NCBI GenBank assembly: GCA_034509495.1
Contig: CM067507.1
Location: forward strand, 15,113,351-15,177,350
DNA length: 64,000 nucleotides
Source of the DNA: Acestrorhynchus altus
Taxonomy: Eukaryota; Chordata; Actinopteri; Characiformes; Acestrorhynchidae
Direction of reading: 5' to 3'
In this document: one piece after another, positions 12,101-30,690 of the stretch
Layout: each line of letters starts with the position of its first letter
Position numbering within the stretch: the first letter of the stretch is position 1
The notes under the pieces: model-generated
Told to the model about the DNA's origin: nothing
Seen by the model: the letters and a program-made list of their open reading frames with translations, nothing else
Database searches by the model: none
Position numbers and translations under genes: made by a program

Positions 12101-13007
12101 AATGAATGCTTTTAGTGTCTAAGGTGCACCCATTACTGACTCAGATGAGATGATACAGCTCGTCTAATCCCTGTAGAGAAGTATTACCAGTAGAATAAAA
12201 CTCTGGCGCAGATAAACATGAAAATGTTGGTACCCTGCCTAATGCCAGGTGTGGGTTAGAGGGGTATGAAGACTCCAGCATTGAGCTGTGCAGCAGTGGA
12301 ACTGTGTTCTCTGGAATGATGGTGCTTCAGCCAGTGTTGGAGTTAAGTTGGGGAGTGTTGATCATCCAAAATCCTTATTTCACACATTCACAAGCATTTA
12401 TTTATTTTTAATACCCTTGATTTTAGAAGAGAACCTGAATGAGCAGGTTTCCCAAAAAATGTTGGTCCATATTGTTGTCGGTTCTTTATATTGTTTCAAA
12501 ATTTCATGATAAATTATTGAATAAAAATGCTCCAAAAAACTCTTTGAGTATGCGTGACAGATGTGATGTGTATTCAAACAAAGTACAAAGTGTGATTTTA
12601 TTCCAATGCCTGTTAACGGATTTGTGTCTGGTTCGGTAGCGAACATTGCAGAAGCAGAGCATGACCTACGGTGGGAAATCAACAGTCAGAGACAGATCTT
12701 CGGGGACAAGTTCCAGTGTGGCATTCACCCCTCTACAGGTACATGTATACAAATGTGTACACACGGTGGATTCCAATGACCACTGTATCAATCCTTCTAT
12801 TTCTTTTTACAGCTCCTTATTACGTAACCCGAACAGATGAGGCTGCTTTTATCTGGTGCTGATTTATTTCCTCTGTCCTCACTGTAGGGTTTGGAGATAG
12901 TCAACCCACAGGCTGCAGAAAAGAAGGTGGCTGAAGCCAACCAGAAGTACTTCTCCAACATGGCAGAGTTCCTCAAGGTGAAGAAAGAGGGAAATGGCAA
13001 CGTGTGA
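6109..13007 (+). CDS. prpf31: Pre-mRNA processing factor 31
   Basis: PRPF31 binds U4 snRNA and the 15.5K protein and bridges U4/U6 to U5 in the tri-snRNP, in the nucleus. Coding exons: 6109-6318, 6392-6452, 6557-6640, 7354-7451, 7786-7892, 8121-8290, 8433-8590, 11030-11119, 11430-11557, 11645-11717, 11904-12032, 12640-12738 and 12888-13007. They total 1527 nt (508 aa; human is 499). The start MSLADELLADLEEA matches orthologues and follows a splice acceptor. After an acidic N-terminus come the NOSIC and Nop regions (TNATIMVVSVTASTTQG, then GASTAAKLMGIAGGL) and the basic C-terminal Prp31 region with KKRGGRRYRKMKERLG. All junctions are GT-AG and in phase. The region around exon 7 reads TTQGTLLGEEELQRLEEA, slightly different from the mammalian form. 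No frameshift is seen. In human, loss of one copy causes retinitis pigmentosa. Confidence 0.97.
6820..7270 (+). mobile_element. Decayed Tc1/mariner-like transposase fragment, family C
   Basis: The intron between 6640 and 7354 contains a stop-ridden remnant of a common fish Tc1-like transposase. Recognisable pieces include 'gagcagcagttttgcagac' and the stretch after 7065 that translates as DHVYPFMTTVYA followed by a KVISNWFHKHES-like piece. A related fragment lies at 63230-63520. It is not functional. Confidence 0.7.
9192..9350. repeat. Short MITE with 'taccgtatttt' ends
   Basis: The element begins taccgtattttctggacta and ends aaaatatggta, so the terminal inverted repeats match at 10 of 11 positions. 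The inside carries 'tataagccgca'-type motifs known from a widespread fish MITE. It lies in the 2.4 kb prpf31 intron 8591-11029. Target duplications are not clear. Confidence 0.75.
9590..9935. repeat. Dispersed repeat family A, copy 2
   Basis: Blocks shared with the copy at 13415-13670, in the same order: 'gtgaaacaatta', 'atatttaaacat', 'tctatttcttctttat', 'cgagcactg'-like middle, and an end with 'gatatagatataaaaatc'. It sits in a prpf31 intron. The rest of that intron (9936-11029) holds nothing I recognise. Confidence 0.65.
11222..11396. repeat. hAT-like MITE, family D, copy 1
   Basis: The start 'cctgtttttggaggcac' is nearly the reverse complement of the end 'gtgcctccaggaacaggg', giving about 18 bp of inverted repeat. 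Related copies are at 16608-16755 and, more diverged, 28010-28185. It fills most of the short prpf31 intron between 11119 and 11430. Confidence 0.75.
12070..12385 (+). repeat. Fish dispersed repeat derived from a Tc1-like element, family E
   Basis: The segment begins 'tgtttgtggacgccccttc' and includes 'ctgtagagaagtatta', 'gcagataaacatg', 'gctgtgcagcagtggaac' and 'ttctctggaatgatg'. I know this arrangement from a common fish repeat ('...aaaagtatgtggacacc' type ends). A related piece lies at 62020-62170. It is in the prpf31 intron 12033-12639. Confidence 0.6.
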
Positions 13008-13185
13008 GCATGAAACTGTTGTTATATGTTCACACAGTCCTAATCCGAGGCGTGATCAGGCACCTTCTGTGGATGCTGCCTCTGTAAGAACAGTAAGGTG
13101 TGTAACCTGTGAGGAACTGTGTTCCATACTTTTTATTTTTAAGATTTTCTCCTTTGTTATTTTCCAATAAATGAGTTGAAGGCAC
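13008..13185 (+). other. prpf31 3' UTR and poly(A) signal
   Basis: A short UTR runs from the TGA at 13005-13007 to AATAAA at 13166-13171. Cleavage is expected shortly after. Confidence 0.8.
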
Positions 13186-13414
13186 AATAGTTGTGCTGTG
13201 TTGATGGAATGTTGGTTGTTGTTTTGTTTATTTTTAGGTAAATTAAAAACCAGTTCTGATTGCTAACTGATCTTTGGATTATTCTTGTTTTTGAATGCAG
13301 AGGTAGAGTATTTCAGTTCATATTATATAAATGGACTTTTTCTGCTACTCTTAACTCTTAGGGCCTGGTGATGAGGGCAAAAAATCTTTTAGCTGGCTGA
13401 CACCATACAATGTA

Positions 13415-13670
13415 CTTGATGTGAAACAATTATTTCACCCCTTGAAATCCATCTGGTGTCATAGTTAACTATATTTAAACATTGGAATTTCATCTGTATT
13501 TCTTCTTTATGCACACTACATACCCTTTCCATAGTGTGTGTGTCAGATCGCAAATGGGGACAGAGGGGAGCAGAGTAGAGGAGTACCTCTACTCTAAGGA
13601 GTACCACCTTAGCCCATATCTTACTCTCTTTATATCCCAATATCGATATATATCGCCAAGCCCTACTCTT
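13415..13670. repeat. Dispersed repeat family A, copy 3
   Basis: This copy has 'gtgaaacaattatttcacccc', 'tatttaaacattgg', 'ctgtatttcttctttatgc' and 'gagcagagtagaggag', and ends 'atatcgatatatatcgcc'. It is the best preserved member for defining the family. Confidence 0.65.
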
Positions 13671-13959
13671 AACAAATCTCATTTTCCAGACATTTCTCAA
13701 TGGCTGCAAACACTGGTGAGTTTATGTGAGCTCATCACATATGATTAGCTAAAGATTTAGATTTTTTCTGACCAATATTTAATGGAAAGTGCCATTTATC
13801 TCAACCAGTCTGACGTTTGAGGCAGTTGAACAAAGTATGGAGCAGTGATTGCATCAGTTAAGGCCTCCGGGGATGTTCAAACTTCAAAATGTGATATTTT
13901 AGTGAGTAAAAATCAGTATACATTTTGTCAGAGTTAAACATTACTTATTAATTAAAAAT

Positions 13960-14225
13960 AAAATGTCCAACAAATGGAAGACCGAACTGATACAAACACA
14001 CTGGAATGAGTCTGTACACTTGTGAACATCTTGGAATGCACAACACTGTGAATCGAACAGCAGAAGACCATCACTGAAGACTGCTATTGTTTGCCAGCAA
14101 CAGAAAGCTGAGGTTGCAGTGGGCAAAGGTTCACCCAAACTGGACCCTGGTCTGATGAATCTTGAAAGTCATGTATACTGTGGGATTGGAATTTGGTGCC
14201 AGTAGCCGTTTCTGCCAGAGACACA
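13960..14225 (+). mobile_element. Decayed Tc1-like transposase fragment
   Basis: The stretch contains 'gcagaagaccatcactgaag', 'aacagaaagctgaggttgca' and 'ggaccctggtctgatgaatc', in the order found in fish Tc1-like transposases ('...tggtctgatgaatc...' precedes the second catalytic region). Stops interrupt every frame. It lies in the prpf31-cnot3 spacer. Confidence 0.55.
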
Positions 14226-14284
14226 TCTGCGAGGTGAGTTTTGTAGAAGTTCTATGTGGGTGTCTGTTTTGGTTTTTTTGTGTC

Positions 14285-14660
14285 AATGAATGTAGTAACT
14301 TGCAGACCACCTTTTAGCTGTTATCAGAACTGACACACACTTCTCTTTCACACCTCCTAAAGAAGATCTTTGTACTCCATCTAGTTGGTCAAACCACTCC
14401 TTTTGGCCCACTATAAGTTCAGAGGTCTGGTTCACTGAATGGAAGCAGGAAATGACTCTGTGTAGCTGATTTAATTGGAGTTGCAGGGACAACTGAGTTT
14501 ATTAGTTTGATGGATGCACTCTGAGCGACTCCAAACTTTCCATGCTGACTTGCAGCCACTAATAGCTGCCATGAACAGCTGTCACTGGCCTACTGGCAGC
14601 TGCTGCTGCTGTCAGCTGTCATTCGCTGACTGAAAGCTGCCACCGGTTATAACAATACAA
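14285..14660. repeat. Unnamed repeat with CAGCTG-rich segment, copy 1
   Basis: This block shares 'ctttcacac...catctag.tggtc', 'ggtctggttcac' and a segment dense in cagctg / agctgcca with 18220-18680. In the second copy the CAGCTG-dense segment lies on the other side, so the two are rearranged relative to each other. I do not recognise the family. Confidence 0.45.
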
Positions 14661-14851
14661 CAATGTCTCTGTATTGTAAATAAATTCTTTATTTGGTAGT
14701 ATATTGTAGTATGAATACTACATCTCCCCATCTTTTGCTTCTTAATCTGCCTTGCTAACATCAGGGTGACCACTCTTACTAGGTTTATTGTCCCACATGA
14801 TATTTGACTGGCCAAAGCTGGGAAGGTCACTTTTAAAATGTATTCTATTGC

Positions 14852-15480
14852 AGATTATTCTTAGCCTGTACTTCTAGGGGGGTCGCGAATGTCACACTAA
14901 TTAAGACGTTTTGTCAGCTGTGCAATGAACCTGATTTAAGTGCTACAACTTTTCACACTGTATCATTCTCAGTCTTGATGGAGTGTCTCGCATGAAGGAT
15001 ATAGAACTTTTTTTTTTTTTCACTGAATCAAACTGACTCACTCGCCGTTCTGTTCGACTCTTCGATCTGCATTTTGATTCAGGTTCATGCACATTGTAGC
15101 TCGGCACGTGGATCGAAATGGAGCGTTTTTTATAAGGATGAATTGGAAGTGGGGACGCAAAATGCCCGCGTCCAGGAACATCAGAACAGAAAAATTGGTT
15201 CCAGTGCATTAACATGACAAATGGCAGAATACTTTGATGGATTGATAATTTAATGTAACATATTAAAAGACATTACACCGTAATATATTTTGAATATATA
15301 ATACACTCAGAATGTATCTTGATAAGGCACACTGGAGAAACTACACTTATAATTCTAATTTCACATTGCTGCTTGTTTCCCTTCAGCATGTTATTGATCT
15401 GTTAATATAAACCAAATTCTAAAATGATATTCACTATTATTCACATCCTACCAAGCCGGGTTTGTGTCACTACTCCGTTA

Positions 15481-15537
<57 letters not shown>

Positions 15538-15933
15538 GCTCTCTCTCTCTCTATCTCTCTGTGTATCTCTATTGCTCTGCTAACAACCCTCGAAGTGCGC
15601 ACCAGGTTTTGCTGCTTTTGAATCGTTCCCTAAAGCAGTCACGTGATTGTGTGCCAAAATGAAGCTTTGGACATCATTGGTCACGTGATCAATGTAGACC
15701 GAATCAAGCATCGGCACAGTGATTCGAACCACTAGGTATCGTATTTTTTGGACACACGCCTCAAAGCTTCAGATTCAAGAGTATCTTCACTAGAAAAAAA
15801 TGAAAAGTGAGAAAATATGATGAAAAGTACTTGGAATATTGATACCATTTTTTCCCGGGGGTAGGGGGTCGCCAAATTTACTGGAGCCTAAAAGGGGGTT
15901 GCACAGTAAAAAAGGTTAAGAACCTCTGCTGTA
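14852..15933. mobile_element. Possible hAT-like non-autonomous element
   Basis: The left end 'gcagattattcttagcctgta' with 'ggggggtcgcgaa' resembles the reverse complement of the right end ('gtcgccaaattt', then 'ggttaagaacctctgc'). CAG...CTG termini and a 'gaggttcttaacc' type end are typical of hAT relatives. I could not find matching 8-bp target duplications and the two ends are diverged, so the call is tentative. It contains a (CT)n tract at about 15486-15553. Confidence 0.35.
15486..15553. repeat. (CT)n microsatellite
   Basis: A run of CT dinucleotides with short interruptions (cacacg near 15532, tat near 15552). No gene is associated. Confidence 0.95.
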
Positions 15934-16607
15934 ATTTAATCTGATTGCTTTCCATCACTGTTGGCTCATTTTTTTTATCTTTTTAAAGCCACATATTCAA
16001 ATAAAGGCAAAGATAGTTTGTGTAATTTCATGTCTGTAATAAACAATCTTGTGTTCTCATGAAATAAATCCAGTTGAATGTAATACATGTATCTCCAAAA
16101 TAGTGACTTTACAGGAGAAAAATGTTCTTAACGTTGGAAGTTAATGTAAAATAGGAGCTTATTTTACTAATTTTAGCATGTCTATTGGTGTCTTCTTCCA
16201 GAATTATTTATACAGTGTACAGAGCTGTTACAGGGTTCAAACCAGGGAGAAAATTAAAAATGGACAAAAATGAAGATGGTTTTCATTGGACAGCAGAAAT
16301 ATGTACCAATATGGGAACTTCTAAACATGTAATTTCAGTTCAGTGTAAAAAAATAGTGCTCTTATTCCATGTCTTTTGGATTGTTTATATTGATTCATTC
16401 ATGATAAAATGTTCAAAGACCCAAAAGCTTAGACCTGTATGAATTGCATGTCCATCTACAGTGGTCTAAACTGGTTTGTGGTGACCTCGTTCTGGTCCAG
16501 TTTGCTGGTGCATGCTGGTTTTCTTGTTATTAGTACTACTATTACTAAAATATTACACAGAAATACATCTGCACACTCATTTAACAACAGAAAATAAGGT
16601 TTAAACC

Positions 16608-16755
16608 AGTGTTTCTCAACTTGGTCCTGGAGGCACACTACCCTGCATATTTTAGAGCTTTCCCTGCTCCACACACACACCTGATTCAACTGATCGGCTC
16701 ATTAACAAGCCCTTCAGATCTGCAGGGGTGCCTCCAAGACAAGGGTTGAGAACAC
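16608..16755. repeat. hAT-like MITE, family D, copy 2
   Basis: The left end 'gtgtttctcaacttggtcct' plus ggaggcac pairs with the right end 'gtgcctccaagacaagggtt' plus gagaacac as about 28 bp of imperfect inverted repeat. Same family as 11222-11396. The flanks 15934-16607 and 16756-17950 show no gene or named repeat. Confidence 0.75.
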
Positions 16756-17960
16756 AAGTCCAGTGGTTGTAGATGGTCCACATGAGTTTAATGCACTTTT
16801 TCTTAGATCTTTTTTTTTTTTTTTTAACATTTGGACAGTGATGTTATTTCATTTTTGCTTTTTCCAAGTTTTTTTGGAAAATTCTGTGAATGTATTTTAC
16901 AGCACAAACAGCTGTTCTTGAAGCGAGTTCTCTTCACGGATCTGTGGGGCATCTTGGAAGCAAGGGGATGAAATATATGGTACACTGGAGAGGAATCTGG
17001 AATTTTTTAGTGTATATTGCTGCTGTTCAGTAATCTCCATTTTTGTCTGTCTCCATTTTATTTATCTCCATAATTTGAATTTGACTTTGAGTTTGTTAAT
17101 GTTGTGTACACTGTGTAAACAGTTCTGGATGAACTGACCAATACAAATGCTCTAGAATGAGTAAAGTTAGCTCTTATTTTATATTTTAATTCCATACACA
17201 GTTAAGAGCATTTTTGCCTTCTCTTGAATAGTCACTGTTTTGGAGATCTCATGATGCTTTAAGGATTGAATTAGAGTCTGGCTGATGAAAGTTACATTTT
17301 GAAAACTGATATGGTCAAAATTGCAGAATGCCAGTCGATTGATGGCATCAAATCAACAGGGAGAGTTTGGAGAACTGAATCAACTATAAAGTGAAAATCT
17401 CTACTCAAAAGTTCTAGAGGCAATTCTGCCTCTGAGGAACAGTTGATTTAGATAATATGCAATTAAGATGACCAGTAGGTAGAGCTGTAGAAAACTATCT
17501 GTTTCTCTTTATATGTGGATGAAAATTGTATGATGGAATTTGCAATTTTGTTGTTTGAAGAAATTCTTTTGATACTGGTTTCTCAGACAAAACTGCAAAA
17601 CTGGTCAGTTAGTCAGGAAACTGTCCAGCTTTAAAGCTTTAAAGCTGTATTGATGAAATGGAAGTCTTAGTGTCAAATGAAAACATGGTACTTTCCATCC
17701 TGGCATGCAGTAAAGAAAACACTGGATAGAAGCAGTGAAATGCGAAATTTCCTGGCTGTATTTGAGAAACTAACACCATATTAAATAATTTCTCAAAAAC
17801 AAGAAAATCTCAAACTGAAATTCACATCTTTTATACAGTGCATCCACATACACAGCTCAGAGAAAGCTCTGCCTACTGGTTATTTTAATTACTCTGAACC
17901 AATCGTGTTTGTTCTGCTTCCAGAACCATTTTGAGTGATTTTGCACTCAAGTGCGTGATA

Positions 17961-17980
17961 ATGCTTTGGGATTTGTAGTT
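17961..17980 (-). promoter_or_regulatory. Orphan ZNF143/Staf-like site
   Basis: The minus strand reads aactacaaatcccaaagcat, close to the ACTACAnnTCCCAnnATGC consensus. Unlike the site at 4961-4980, no transcript start is evident beside it. Confidence 0.4.
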
Positions 17981-18219
17981 AATAAAAAAAAGGAGTTTTG
18001 TTATTTTGTCACTTTGTCTGAAACATTCTGGTATGGTTGGTTGTGAGTTTTTGAGGAAGTTCATTTAAAACTTTAGGATATTTTTCCCTCACTGTGGGAA
18101 AGAGTAGCAGATCATAGTTTTACACAATTAATCCTTTATAAAAATGCAATGGATTTTTTTTGTGATTATCCAGTGTAAATTATATCTTATTGCATATTAC
18201 ATATTTGAGTTTTTGTGTT

Positions 18220-18680
18220 TTGAGCCAGTTGCAGCTGTCAGCCAGCCAGTAGAAGCGGTCAGTGGCAGCTGTGGCAACTGCTAGTCAGTTAGTGGCAGCT
18301 TTTTGTGATGGTTTCAGAAAGCCTCCACATTTCTTTCAATGCATGAAGTTGCAGTTAACACAATTTTGTGCCTCCAACTTCAGTTAACACCTGCTACACT
18401 GACTCATCATCTTTCACACACCCTGAACCACATCTAGCTGGTCTACTGAGGTATGAGTTTTGACAGGGTTTTGAAAGGTGGCTAAGCTGCCACTGACCCA
18501 TCCCACTGGATAACTGACAGCTGTTAGTGGAGCTGAGGGTTACTATTATGTGAGTGATTAACACATGGTCCTGTTCACTGAAAAGTTTAGGTGTAGCATA
18601 TAAATCTAACAGACATTGTTGTTAATGACAACTTGCTGGTTAGCTGGTCAACAGGAAGCAGAAGTCTGGTTCACAAAAGT
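18220..18680. repeat. Unnamed repeat with CAGCTG-rich segment, copy 2
   Basis: The segment 18225-18310 is dense in cagctg/ggcagct words. It is followed by 'catctttcacacaccctg', 'catctagctggtc' and 'gaagcagaagtctggttcac', which parallel 14285-14480. Confidence 0.45.
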
Positions 18681-18682
18681 AT

Positions 18683-19965
18683 TTTATTGAAATTTTACAA
18701 TCTTCCCCCCTCTCAGCCTTACTAAAGGGCATGTGCCATGCTGTCCTGACAATGTCCAAAAGGCAAGGATGAGAAATTAATTTATACATCTTTTTTTTTT
18801 TCCAGGAGAAAAACAAAAATCACAGATCAGCTGCACGCATTCAGAACTTGTGCTGATATTTCTCCAAATTCTGGTCGTAGTTTCTTGTAGCTTTACTCGT
18901 TTGAATACACAGTTACTCTTTCCATCTTTAAAAAAAAGAAAAGAATGGAAAATGAAATTATCTAATTTAGAATGTTTTTGGGGAGGACTAAAGATTTAGC
19001 AAAACATGGAGGAACTGGGAACAACGATTCTTCAGTGAAATCTGACAGAAACTGGGAATTTGTTAAAGGAAGCTTTAAAATGGAAAACAAAGGGCTGGGA
19101 AAGGATTTGTTGGTATTCTAGTAGTTTCACATGACAAAAAAGTCCACAAAACCTAAAAGAAACAAAATATAAAGCTTTGAACTTTACATATTTTTTATAT
19201 TCCTCTTTTATTAGATATTTTTAAGTGAGTTCTTTCATGCCATATTATTAAACAGACACAAATCACACACAAATCACCTGGTCGACAGCTTCGTGCCCTT
19301 CTGCTTGCGGATTACACTCGAGAAAGATGCTACAAAAACAATACTTTAATATCAACGCCATCTGTTACGGTCTAATAAAACCACATTCAGGCGATGGTAC
19401 AAGGAGGGAGGCCGAGAAGAGTTCAATTGCATAGCAATTTAATCGTCGACTCGTTATCTCGCAAGGCAAAAATCACAATGCCTACTCTCCCCGAGGGGCC
19501 TAGATCAACTACTAATCGTAAATGCATTAGATAAGGGCTCGAGTAGTGCCTGTTTATCCACCCGAGTCAGGAACTAAAATATTGAGGCTTTCTAATACTG
19601 GCTACTGCAGCACTCCACTGAAGAATCTACATATACGTTGTGTTTTGTGTGGATTTCTTTACTTCCAATCATTCCTTTCCTTTTTCCTCCTTGGTTAAGT
19701 CATACAGGGGGGTTCAATTAAAACAGAAATTAAGGGGACAGGGGAACTCAACAGAAGATTTAAAATGTTTGCATGTAAACAGGCACTCGACCCCTTTTCT
19801 CCATCTCTCTCACTTGCACTCTCTCTTGTAAAGAAAAAGGCCTACGTTACATCCAACTCTAACCACGACATGGAGTTCAACCTTGGAATGTCTACAGCAG
19901 CAGTTGTCGTAGCAATTTCTGTGTCTTTCTTTCTCCCTCTCTCCGCCCATTTGTCCATCTGTGCA
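18683..19965 (-). other. Likely cnot3 3' UTR, with CpG-rich block
   Basis: On the minus strand this follows the cnot3 stop codon. Candidate AATAAA signals appear as TTTATT at 19207-19212 and near 18683. The part from about 19280 to 19560 is unlike its AT-rich surroundings: it carries many CpGs and no long ORF, for example tcgtcgactcgttatctcgc near 19442. Which poly(A) site is used cannot be told here. Confidence 0.5.
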
Positions 19966-27818
<7,853 letters not shown>

Positions 27819-28009
27819 GACTTCGCTATGACGTTGTCTTCATACCTTCTGTCACTAGGATAAAGGGAAAAACAAACAAATAAATTAATGAATGTGTATA
27901 TTGTTACTGCAGCTTGTGACTGTTGACCCCTTTGAACCCAAGGTTAATTACTGAGTCTTCCACCTAATTTAAGACCCATTCTGAATTATTCGGCAACCAT
28001 GTGATTAAT

Positions 28010-28185
28010 CCCAGTGTTTCTCAACCCTGTCACCCCTGTCCTGCACGTTTAAGCTTTAACACACCCCCTACACCTCTGAAGAGTTTGTCAATGAGCTGAT
28101 TAGAGGAATCAAGGATGCTGAGAGCAGGGAACGTACTAAAAAAAGGGGGAAGACTGGGTGGCCTCTTGTGGAGTCCAGCAGGGAT
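28010..28185. repeat. hAT-like MITE, family D, diverged copy
   Basis: The left end 'cagtgtttctcaaccctgtc' and the internal 'ctctgaagagtttgtcaatg' resemble family D. The right end is worn. It lies upstream of cnot3 exon 2, probably in its first intron. Confidence 0.5.
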
Positions 28186-28479
28186 TTATATTAGGGTCTG
28201 TGAAACAGATGTTGGTTGGAAGAGCACTGTGTTGAGCTCCAAGTGTGAAGAAATGAAGTGTGGGCTTAGACACTGAGCCTCAGAGCTTAAACTGCATCAC
28301 AGTAAAGCTGAACACAGACAGATACAAGATATTAACACATTAACATTCAGGACACCACTACCCAACTGAGGGGCAAACGCAGACTGTTCCCCATCAGGAT
28401 CAATGACTGACTGTGTGGCTCACAGCTACCTGATTACTCCCTCACTCTCCGACCGAGCCTCACACTTTCCCTCGAGCTG

Positions 28480-30460
28480 TTCTGCACAGATGTGGATAAA
28501 GGGTCGGTCTGGGGGTCTGTGCGGGCAGATCATCCAGTGTGGCTCAGAGAACAGCGACGTTAGCGCTGCATGTTTACGTTAGCAGGTTAGCTTAGCTCCT
28601 TGGCTCCCTATGGGCTGAGCTAACGGGCTAAAGCTAAAGCAGCCCTCTGGCTTCTCTGGACCTCGATCAGACTCGACACAGAGCCGCTCTGAGTATGATC
28701 TGAGGGTGCTTTAATCCGCGCGTCAGCGGCCAGCGCGTCTCCGGACACTATTAAGTGCACTAACGGACAAAAGGTGGCCAAACATGAAGCGCCGGCTGTG
28801 TTCCAATAAGCCCCCTCGGCTCGTGCACTGGGATCACCGAGGGAGAATCACTCAGCACCTGAACTCTCAGCAAGATGTTCCTCTCGCTCTGCTTCTGACA
28901 CGAGCTTCTGCGGTCCCGGGCCGATCAAATTGTAGCGAACCCCACAAAATCCCTGCAGTTATCTAGAACAGGTTCTATTTAGTTGGGACTCATTCTAGCG
29001 GGTTGCAGCTGTCAGGATGATGTGTACACTGGAAACCCACCGGTTTCAGTGCGTTCATCCTGTGCATTAAGTAAAAACATTTCTTCACCGACTTGTTAGC
29101 TAAATCACGAGTGGTTGAGAGTTACTTTAGCTAGATCCCAACCTAGGATTTTAGTTAGAGCTGCCAAAACGACATACATGAGTTTAAGTTACTACACACA
29201 CACACACAGTCTTATAGTCAATAACAGAACCCCCACTCTTATCACTAAGGGCCATAGAAAGCGAGCTAGAACTCTGCAGCTGCGGGGTTTAAATGTGTAC
29301 CATGAAGACACTTAATTAGAACACATGAAGATAAACACACATAAGCACGAGCTCAACCTTACAGCCAGCTAAAACAACAACGAGCCCTTAAATGAAGAGC
29401 ATCTAGTGAGAAGGCGAGCAGGAGTATTGGAACGCGCCCCGCTAACGCTCCACTTTCTGAAGGGTTGGGATAGCGCTGCTGCTAACCGAGCTAGCCTGCT
29501 CACATCAACACACACACACATTAAATCTCCGCCCACATGAAGCGCGCGCTTCTCCTCTACCTTATTTCTGCAAATATGTGCGATATTGGTTTAACTGCAG
29601 CAGGTCGCGACCGAAATCTTCCAAAACTCAATTTGCACTGTTTTCTTTTTTTCTCGTCAGTCTCCTCAGCGCTGGACATTAAAGATGGACGCGAGACTCC
29701 GCCCACACACACGCCCCGCCCACTTAATCCGTTTCTGGCTCCCCGACTGGCGGAGATTCGCTGTCAATCTTCTGACCCGTTCCAGCACGTCCTCACCCGA
29801 TTGGTGGAGATTTTGGGTGAAAGGTAATATTTACGGAAAGAACAATATTTCCTCCTTAAAATAAAACCCGGGCGAAGCGAGCGGATGAAACCCTTCTGCA
29901 GTGTAAAGGAGCCCGGATTAAACACGGTTATCGCTGGCGGGGAACGTGGAACGCAGTTCCGTCAACACTGCGTCAGGTACGACATGTTAATGAGGAGGCT
30001 CGATTTCTATCACGATTGGCTGCGGGCCGTGTCTGTCAGCGGCTGAGCCCGCCCCCCGGCGGGCTGCAGACTTCCTGTGTGAACTACGCGCAGAGACAGA
30101 AGAGGAGCGCGCACAGAATGAGGTGTTTATGGCTTTATTTTGCTTCCGTTCGCCTGTTTTCTGACTTTGTGTGAGTGCTGGCGGGCCGAGCCGACGCACC
30201 GCGGCCTGCCGGGCTGTTTGTGAGGTAGGGGGCTGGAGGGCGGCTGTGTTCGTTAGTTGTGAGTTAGTTTGTTGGGCGGCTGAGTCAGTTCACAGACCTG
30301 ATCGTTTCATCTCTCTGAACAGAGTCCTCTGTTTGTCCGGTCGACAGCGGGCTGCTCTTCGAGTCTTATCCAGCCTGGAGGTTTCCTCACATTGATCGTT
30401 TTCGGCCTGAACAGCAGAGCTAACAGGCTAACCCGGTCACTGCTCCGGCCCAGCCTGATC
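28480..30460. promoter_or_regulatory. CpG-rich divergent cnot3 / sphk2 promoter segment
   Basis: The segment is rich in CpG compared with its surroundings, with peaks near 28690-28760, 29395-29460, 29660-29770 and 29990-30260. GC boxes (ccgccc / ccccgcccac) lie near 29699-29722 and inverted CCAAT boxes (gattgg) near 29798 and 30014. cnot3 leads leftward and sphk2 rightward from here. A candidate untranslated first exon of sphk2 ends at 30224 with donor GAG|gtaggg. The cnot3 first exon is not resolved. Confidence 0.55.
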
Positions 30461-30529
30461 AAACCGGCTTTGCGGAGTATGCGATGGTTTAAGACCTGCT
30501 TAATGCTATAACTGTCGCTGTGTGGAGAG

Positions 30530-30554
30530 AGAACACATACAGAGAGAGAGAGAC

Positions 30555-30585
<31 letters not shown>

Positions 30586-30690
30586 ACACAGACAGAGAGA
30601 GGGAGATACAGACATAGAGAGATACAAAAAGATAGAACACAGTGTGAGAGAGACAGACAGACAGAGACAGACAGACAGACAGACAGGATC
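30530..30690. repeat. (GA)n / (GT)n / (GACA)n simple repeats
   Basis: A mix of gagaga runs, a short gtgtgt run near 30557 and gacagacagaca near 30652-30685. It lies in the presumed first sphk2 intron. From 30691 to 31799 I see no exon or named repeat. Confidence 0.9.
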
